Source: Nitrospira sp. (lineage in GTDB: Bacteria; Nitrospirota; Thermodesulfovibrionia; Thermodesulfovibrionales; SM23-35). Taken from it: a DNA stretch of 7,877 bases. The DNA is taken from assembly GCA_016873575.1 (NCBI GenBank), contig VGWY01000123.1, forward strand, positions 1-7,877. Reading direction: 5' to 3'. Shown in pieces: positions 5,326-7,877 of the stretch (position 1 is its first letter; every line of letters starts with the position of its first letter). The notes below the pieces were generated by a model. The model did no database searches. It was not told the DNA's origin and was given only the letters and a program-made list of their open reading frames with translations. The translations under genes and the position numbers were made by a program.

Positions 5326-5363
5326 AAAAAGCCCCTGGTTTTAATCGATAACCAGGGGCTTTT
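5326..5363 (-). terminator. Rho-independent terminator of the lipoprotein operon
   Basis: A perfect stem, GCCCCTGGTT (5331-5340) and AACCAGGGGC (5350-5359), has a nine-base loop and is extended by A/T pairs to about 14 bp. On the minus strand it ends in TTTTT (complement of 5326-5330), 33-66 bases after the lipoprotein stop. A TTTT run on the other side would allow function on the plus strand as well. It separates the TauE/lipoprotein operon from the 375-aa gene, whose start is 38 bases further on. Confidence 0.92.
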
Positions 5364-5391
5364 CGCTAAACCTGCAGTTAAACCTGTATTC

Positions 5392-6024
5392 TTATTTCTT
5401 GTAAATATCGGTCTTGCTGATGTTCATTACACGCAGGGCCTTTCCTTCCTGCTTGTAGTAAATGCGGACTTCGTCACCTGAATCCCATGTCTTGTCAGGA
5501 AGGGCAAAGTACTCATCAGCTACTGTAAAGGTCTCCAGTGCCTTCAGCCTTTTGGAATAGATTGTAATGGTCTTCTTCTCCCTGTCAACTACAGGAAACT
5601 TCTTTGCTTTATCAGCTGCCTTATCATATACAAGTGGATCTTTCGGATCGACATTTTCCTTATGATCAATGCGATTATAATGGATAGTTTTGAAGTTCTG
5701 GGTTGCAGGATCGAAGACTGTTATATCTCCCTTTTTGGTATCGAGCTTCATCCGGTAGCCTGGTTTTGGCTCGGCTCCCATCTCAGCAAAGACTTTGGGA
5801 ACCTCATATATCCGGGGAGGCAAAATGGTGTAATCAGGGTTTTTAGGGTCTTCATAATTCTTATCGGAGATTATAGTAAATACCCCTTTCTCCTTGTCAT
5901 AGTCAACCACCCTTCCCTGATCCACTTTACCCAGTTCGCCGCAACCAACGGCAAGAGACAGTGACAGGACCGACAGCACTGCAAACAGGCCTATTTTCTT
6001 TATCATGGCATATCTCATTCTCAT
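5392..6024 (-). CDS. Outer-membrane-type lipoprotein (DUF4881-like)
   Basis: The 210-residue product has a basic n-region (MRMRYAMIKK), a hydrophobic segment, and the lipobox LAVGC (24-28) with Cys28 as the lipidated residue. Gly follows at +2, so outer-membrane sorting is expected. The mature part shows two similar beta-rich modules: VVDYDKEKGVFTII at 39-52, and VVDREKKTITIYS at 145-157. Conserved-looking runs are DPKNPDYTILPP (59-70) and FDPATQNFKTI (104-114). From memory this resembles DUF4881 lipoproteins of sulfate reducers; the function is unknown. Start ATG 6024 has AAGGAGG (6033-6039) eight bases upstream, so the first Met is preferred over Met3 or Met7. The ribosome site lies inside the end of the permease gene, whose stop is only two bases away, so the two are translationally coupled. 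Confidence 0.85.
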   Translation of the reverse strand: MRMRYAMIKKIGLFAVLSVLSLSLAVGCGELGKVDQGRVVDYDKEKGVFTIISDKNYEDPKNPDYTILPPRIYEVPKVFAEMGAEPKPGYRMKLDTKKGDITVFDPATQNFKTIHYNRIDHKENVDPKDPLVYDKAADKAKKFPVVDREKKTITIYSKRLKALETFTVADEYFALPDKTWDSGDEVRIYYKQEGKALRVMNISKTDIYKK

Positions 6025-6026
6025 GG

Positions 6027-7082
6027 TTATGCCCTCCTTTTCTTCTCGGCAACTTCTCGCCTTGCGCCCTGTATCATCCTGAAAGCGATATAAAGAGCTA
6101 ATACGGCCACGAGCCCGAGGATAAGAACCGTTGATGCTACATCCATCACTGCCTTCGTTCCTTCAATATATCTGGGGATGAGCTTCATGATAATAGAGAT
6201 CATGCAGCCGATAACAGCTATGCCAAAGGCGATTCGTATTCCATACCCTTTTATATATTTGGTTGCAACAGTACCCATCTGTGCCCCGACAGAGGCGCCC
6301 ACGAGCATGATCATGGCAGCAACAAGCTCGGTCCTCCCTTTATATGTATATGTGCCCGCACCATACAGACCGGATATCATAACCTCAAAGAGGTCTGTAC
6401 CAACTGCTATGTGAGTAGGACAGCCAACAAAGTAGATAAGCATCGGCATACGGATCAGACCGCCGCCAATACCTAAAATGCCAGCCAACCAGCCGGTCAG
6501 GAAGCTGAGAAAGATAGGGAGCCATGCAGAACAGGTAAAACCGGCAGCTTTGAAGTGAACCATCGGGGGGATCTTGATTTTATGAAAGGTTTTGTGCCAT
6601 TCAATACCGGTCGCTAATTTGCCGATATCCTTTCCTGCTTCCTTTGCCGCCTTTTCCTTCGCTATCCTCTTCTTCACATCAGTAAAGACCATCCAGGCGA
6701 TAAGGAATAGAAGAATGACATACATCCAGCGGACATAAAGGTCCACCTTACCAATACGTTCCAGCCACATAATCATCTGGGCGCCAACCTCAAATCCTGC
6801 CACAGTACCGACGATCATAATTACGCCCAGTCTGTAATCAACATTACCGAATTTCCCGTGCCTCATTGTAGAAACTAGAGATTTCCCTGCCATGTGAGCA
6901 ATATCTGTTCCGATTGCAAAGGCCATAGGGAAACCGAGAATATTCAGCCCCGGCGTTATCATCCAGGCGCCGCCCATACCAAAGAAGCCGCCTATTACCC
7001 CAACCCCCAATCCTAAAATAATGAGGCCGGGCCAGAATACGCTGACTCCCGATATAGGCATGAGAACATACAAGAATTCCAT
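6027..7082 (-). CDS. TauE/SafE (DUF81) family anion permease
   Basis: The 351-residue integral membrane protein shows the two homologous halves of the TauE/SafE family. The first half has GVIGGFFGMGGAWMITPGL (28-46) and AIGTD (56-60); the second has LAGILGIGGGLIRMPML (199-215) and AVGTD (226-230). A charged cytoplasmic loop (about 135-175, rich in Lys/Glu) joins them. About eight helices can be drawn. Characterised members are linked to export of sulfite or sulfoacetate, or uptake of organosulfonates; sulfate or sulfite is the likely substrate class here, but the direction cannot be read from sequence. AAGGAGG (7089-7095) precedes ATG 7082 by six bases, firmly fixing the start. The lipoprotein gene follows two bases after the stop. 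Upstream, a dispersed palindrome (7107-7193) separates it from the 98-aa gene. Confidence 0.93.
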   Translation of the reverse strand: MEFLYVLMPISGVSVFWPGLIILGLGVGVIGGFFGMGGAWMITPGLNILGFPMAFAIGTDIAHMAGKSLVSTMRHGKFGNVDYRLGVIMIVGTVAGFEVGAQMIMWLERIGKVDLYVRWMYVILLFLIAWMVFTDVKKRIAKEKAAKEAGKDIGKLATGIEWHKTFHKIKIPPMVHFKAAGFTCSAWLPIFLSFLTGWLAGILGIGGGLIRMPMLIYFVGCPTHIAVGTDLFEVMISGLYGAGTYTYKGRTELVAAMIMLVGASVGAQMGTVATKYIKGYGIRIAFGIAVIGCMISIIMKLIPRYIEGTKAVMDVASTVLILGLVAVLALYIAFRMIQGARREVAEKKRRA

Positions 7083-7106
7083 AATGTACCTCCTTTTTTA
7101 ATTGAT

Positions 7107-7193
7107 TGTCATTGCGAGCGAAGCGAAGCAATCTCAAGAGATTGCTTCGTCGAGTTCCCTCGCTTATCGCTCGGGACAAGCCTCGCAATGACA
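7107..7193. repeat. Dispersed palindrome of the TCATTGCGAG type
   Basis: Outer arms TGTCATTGCGAG (7107-7118) and CTCGCAATGACA (7182-7193) are perfect 12-bp inverted repeats. Inside is a second perfect 12-bp pair, CGAAGCAATCTC (7124-7135) and GAGATTGCTTCG (7138-7149), followed by an imperfect hairpin around TCCCTCGC and CGCTCGGGA (7156-7174). The sequence type (TCATTGCGAGCGAAGCGAAG) is one I know as a high-copy intergenic repeat in many bacterial genomes. It is unrelated to the C-rich family at 372-3094. It fills the gap between the 98-aa and permease genes and would form a strong intercistronic hairpin in the transcript. Confidence 0.88.
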
Positions 7194-7200
7194 GACCATT

Positions 7201-7497
7201 TTAGTGTTCAGCCAACTCTCTTGAATGCAGGTCAATACCTATACGGCTCATAACCACATCTGCCAGAAGACCGAGAATCACTCCAACAATAGGAATGACC
7301 GCTACTGTAAGGAGAGCGAAATAAATATGACTCTCATTGTAGAGGTTGCTAAACCATGCCTCCCAGCCTGTAAATCTACGGGTGTCCGCAACGATAACGA
7401 GGGGAGTTGCCTTTTCTCCGGCTGCCAGGGCGATTTGAGGAAGCACTGCAATTAACATTATTGCCAAACCTGTTATCTTTACCCAAAGCTTGCGCAT
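7201..7497 (-). CDS. Small secreted/anchored protein of the TauE cluster
   Basis: The 98-residue protein has a signal peptide (basic MRKLWVK, hydrophobic 8-20, likely cleavage near ALA|AGE at about 25-26). A short extracytoplasmic stretch follows (TPLVIVADTRRFTGWEAWF, 31-49), then one transmembrane helix (about 57-79, ALLTVAVIPIVGVILGLLAD) and a short cytoplasmic tail ending RIGIDLHSRELAEH. I cannot name the family. I have an impression of similar small proteins next to TauE/SafE genes in sulfate reducers, which I could not check. The start ATG 7497 has AAGGAGG (7503-7509) five bases upstream. Position between UspA and the permease, same strand, suggests a permease partner or small regulatory subunit. 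Confidence 0.8.
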   Translation of the reverse strand: MRKLWVKITGLAIMLIAVLPQIALAAGEKATPLVIVADTRRFTGWEAWFSNLYNESHIYFALLTVAVIPIVGVILGLLADVVMSRIGIDLHSRELAEH

Positions 7498-7519
7498 TCT
7501 TACCTCCTTTTTTTATTAA

Positions 7520-7570
7520 TTATTTTGTTGTTTCTATCCCGAAAAACATTCTCAAACTGTCGTCTATCAC
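7520..7570 (-). CDS. Possible 16-residue micro-ORF with a strong Shine-Dalgarno
   Basis: Between UspA and the 98-aa gene, the minus strand carries an isolated perfect AAGGAGG (complement of 7570-7576). After it an open frame reads VIDDSLRMFFGIETTK and stops at TAA 7520-7522. The start is unclear: GTG 7568-7570 overlaps the ribosome site, and TTG and ATG (7547-7549) lie rather far from it. It could be a leader peptide, a small conserved protein or chance. Only the ribosome site itself is firm; comparison with related clusters would decide. Confidence 0.25.
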   Translation of the reverse strand: MIDDSLRMFFGIETTK

Positions 7571-7583
7571 CTCCTTATACTTT

Positions 7584-7603
7584 ATTTCTCCGCATTTCTC
7601 CGC
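7584..7603. repeat. 10-bp tandem repeat
   Basis: ATTTCTCCGC occurs twice in direct succession (7584-7593, 7594-7603), ten bases after the UspA stop. It has no dyad symmetry and no obvious role. The rest of the 115-base gap between UspA and the 98-aa gene holds the two AAGGAGG sites and no terminator hairpin, which fits read-through from UspA. Confidence 0.7.
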
Positions 7604-7612
7604 TCTATACTA

Positions 7613-7877
7613 CTACCGAATTATGCTAACACTGCAGGGGGCATTTGCAACTACCTTTGCGGCTGTACTACCCATCAATGCCCTTGAGAGACCGGTTAGT
7701 CCTGTGCTGCCCATGATGATCCGGTCAAACTTACCCCCTTCTGCCCTTCTGATAATGTTGTTAGCAGGGACAACGCCTGCCTCAAGCACAGTCTCAACCG
7801 CAATACCTTTTTCATCAAAAATAGCCTTTGCCTTTTTCAGGGCAGCTTCTGCGTGGTCTTCCAGTTTATCCTGGATG
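7613..7877 (-). CDS. Universal stress protein (UspA family), C-terminal part
   Basis: The frame enters from the right edge and ends at TAG 7613-7615, giving the last 87 residues. It ends with the defining UspA ATP-binding signature, GSTGLTGLSRALMGST (G-x2-G-x9-G-S/T), followed by AAKVVANAPCSVSIIR. Upstream are the alternating helix/strand elements of the fold: DHAEAALKKAKAIF, then GIAVETVLEAGVV, then FDRIIMGS. The presence of the signature puts it in the ATP-binding subgroup (like MJ0577) rather than the E. coli UspA subgroup. The start lies outside the window. It is the first visible gene of the same-strand UspA / 98-aa protein / TauE / lipoprotein cluster, and no terminator follows it. Confidence 0.93.
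   Translation of the reverse strand, partial: IQDKLEDHAEAALKKAKAIFDEKGIAVETVLEAGVVPANNIIRRAEGGKFDRIIMGSTGLTGLSRALMGSTAAKVVANAPCSVSIIR

Noticed and set aside
4281..5327. Several plus- and minus-strand frames of 61-102 codons
   Set aside because: All lie over the 375-aa gene in other frames, have no supporting ribosome sites and give low-complexity or Cys/Phe-rich products.
5288..5330. Promoter for the 375-aa gene
   Set aside because: A TAAAAT-like -10 is present on the minus strand (about 5310-5316), but no convincing -35 at the right distance, so no site is called although one must exist after the terminator.
6844..7188. Minus-strand frame of 114 codons
   Set aside because: Its start lies in the dispersed palindrome (LLRLLRFARNDN is the usual translation of that repeat) and the rest is an out-of-frame reading of the permease N-terminus.

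Overview
The window reads like accessory-rich chromosome of an anaerobic, sulfur-metabolising Gram-negative bacterium. Nitrospirota (Thermodesulfovibrionia-like) or Desulfobacterota is my best guess. It rests on the TauE/SafE–lipoprotein–small membrane protein–UspA cluster, the outer-membrane-type lipoprotein, the moderate-to-low GC, and two dispersed palindrome families I associate with these groups. No 16S or other decisive marker is present, so this is inference.

Layout. Positions 1-342 (+) hold the C-terminal end of a PEP synthase-like protein. All other genes are on the minus strand and are listed here by increasing coordinate. At 421-798 is a dead DUF559 (PD-(D/E)XK-type) endonuclease gene, interrupted in frame by a 45-bp palindromic element and carrying a second nonsense codon. 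At 920-2482 is a membrane-anchored spermidine-synthase-like protein. At 2540-2917 is an intact DUF559 gene, bracketed on both sides by nested C-rich/G-rich palindromes. At 3141-3917 is a JAMM/MPN metalloprotease-like protein with an unrecognised N-terminal domain. A small 68-bp inverted-repeat element (3929-3996) sits just upstream of it. A two-gene unit follows: a 375-aa four-helix membrane protein (4160-5287) and a roughly 40-aa single-helix protein (4013-4138). A strong terminator (5326-5363) separates this unit from the last cluster: lipoprotein (5392-6024), TauE/SafE permease (6027-7082), 98-aa secreted/anchored protein (7201-7497) and a partial UspA (7613-7877). A second type of dispersed palindrome (7107-7193) lies between the 98-aa gene and the permease gene.

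How the genes relate. UspA, the 98-aa protein, TauE/SafE and the lipoprotein are read in that order on the minus strand. The last three each have a strong AAGGAGG ribosome site, and spacing is tight, so they are probably an anion (sulfite/sulfate/organosulfonate) transport unit. The most notable signal is the repeated association of DUF559 nuclease genes with one C-rich/G-rich palindrome family. Both DUF559 copies are flanked by it on both sides. One copy has been hit internally by it, and the other takes its last residues and stop codon from it. This suggests, without proving, that the nuclease and the palindromes form a small mobile system, comparable in idea to REP/RAYT pairs or to the in-frame palindromic elements of Rickettsia.
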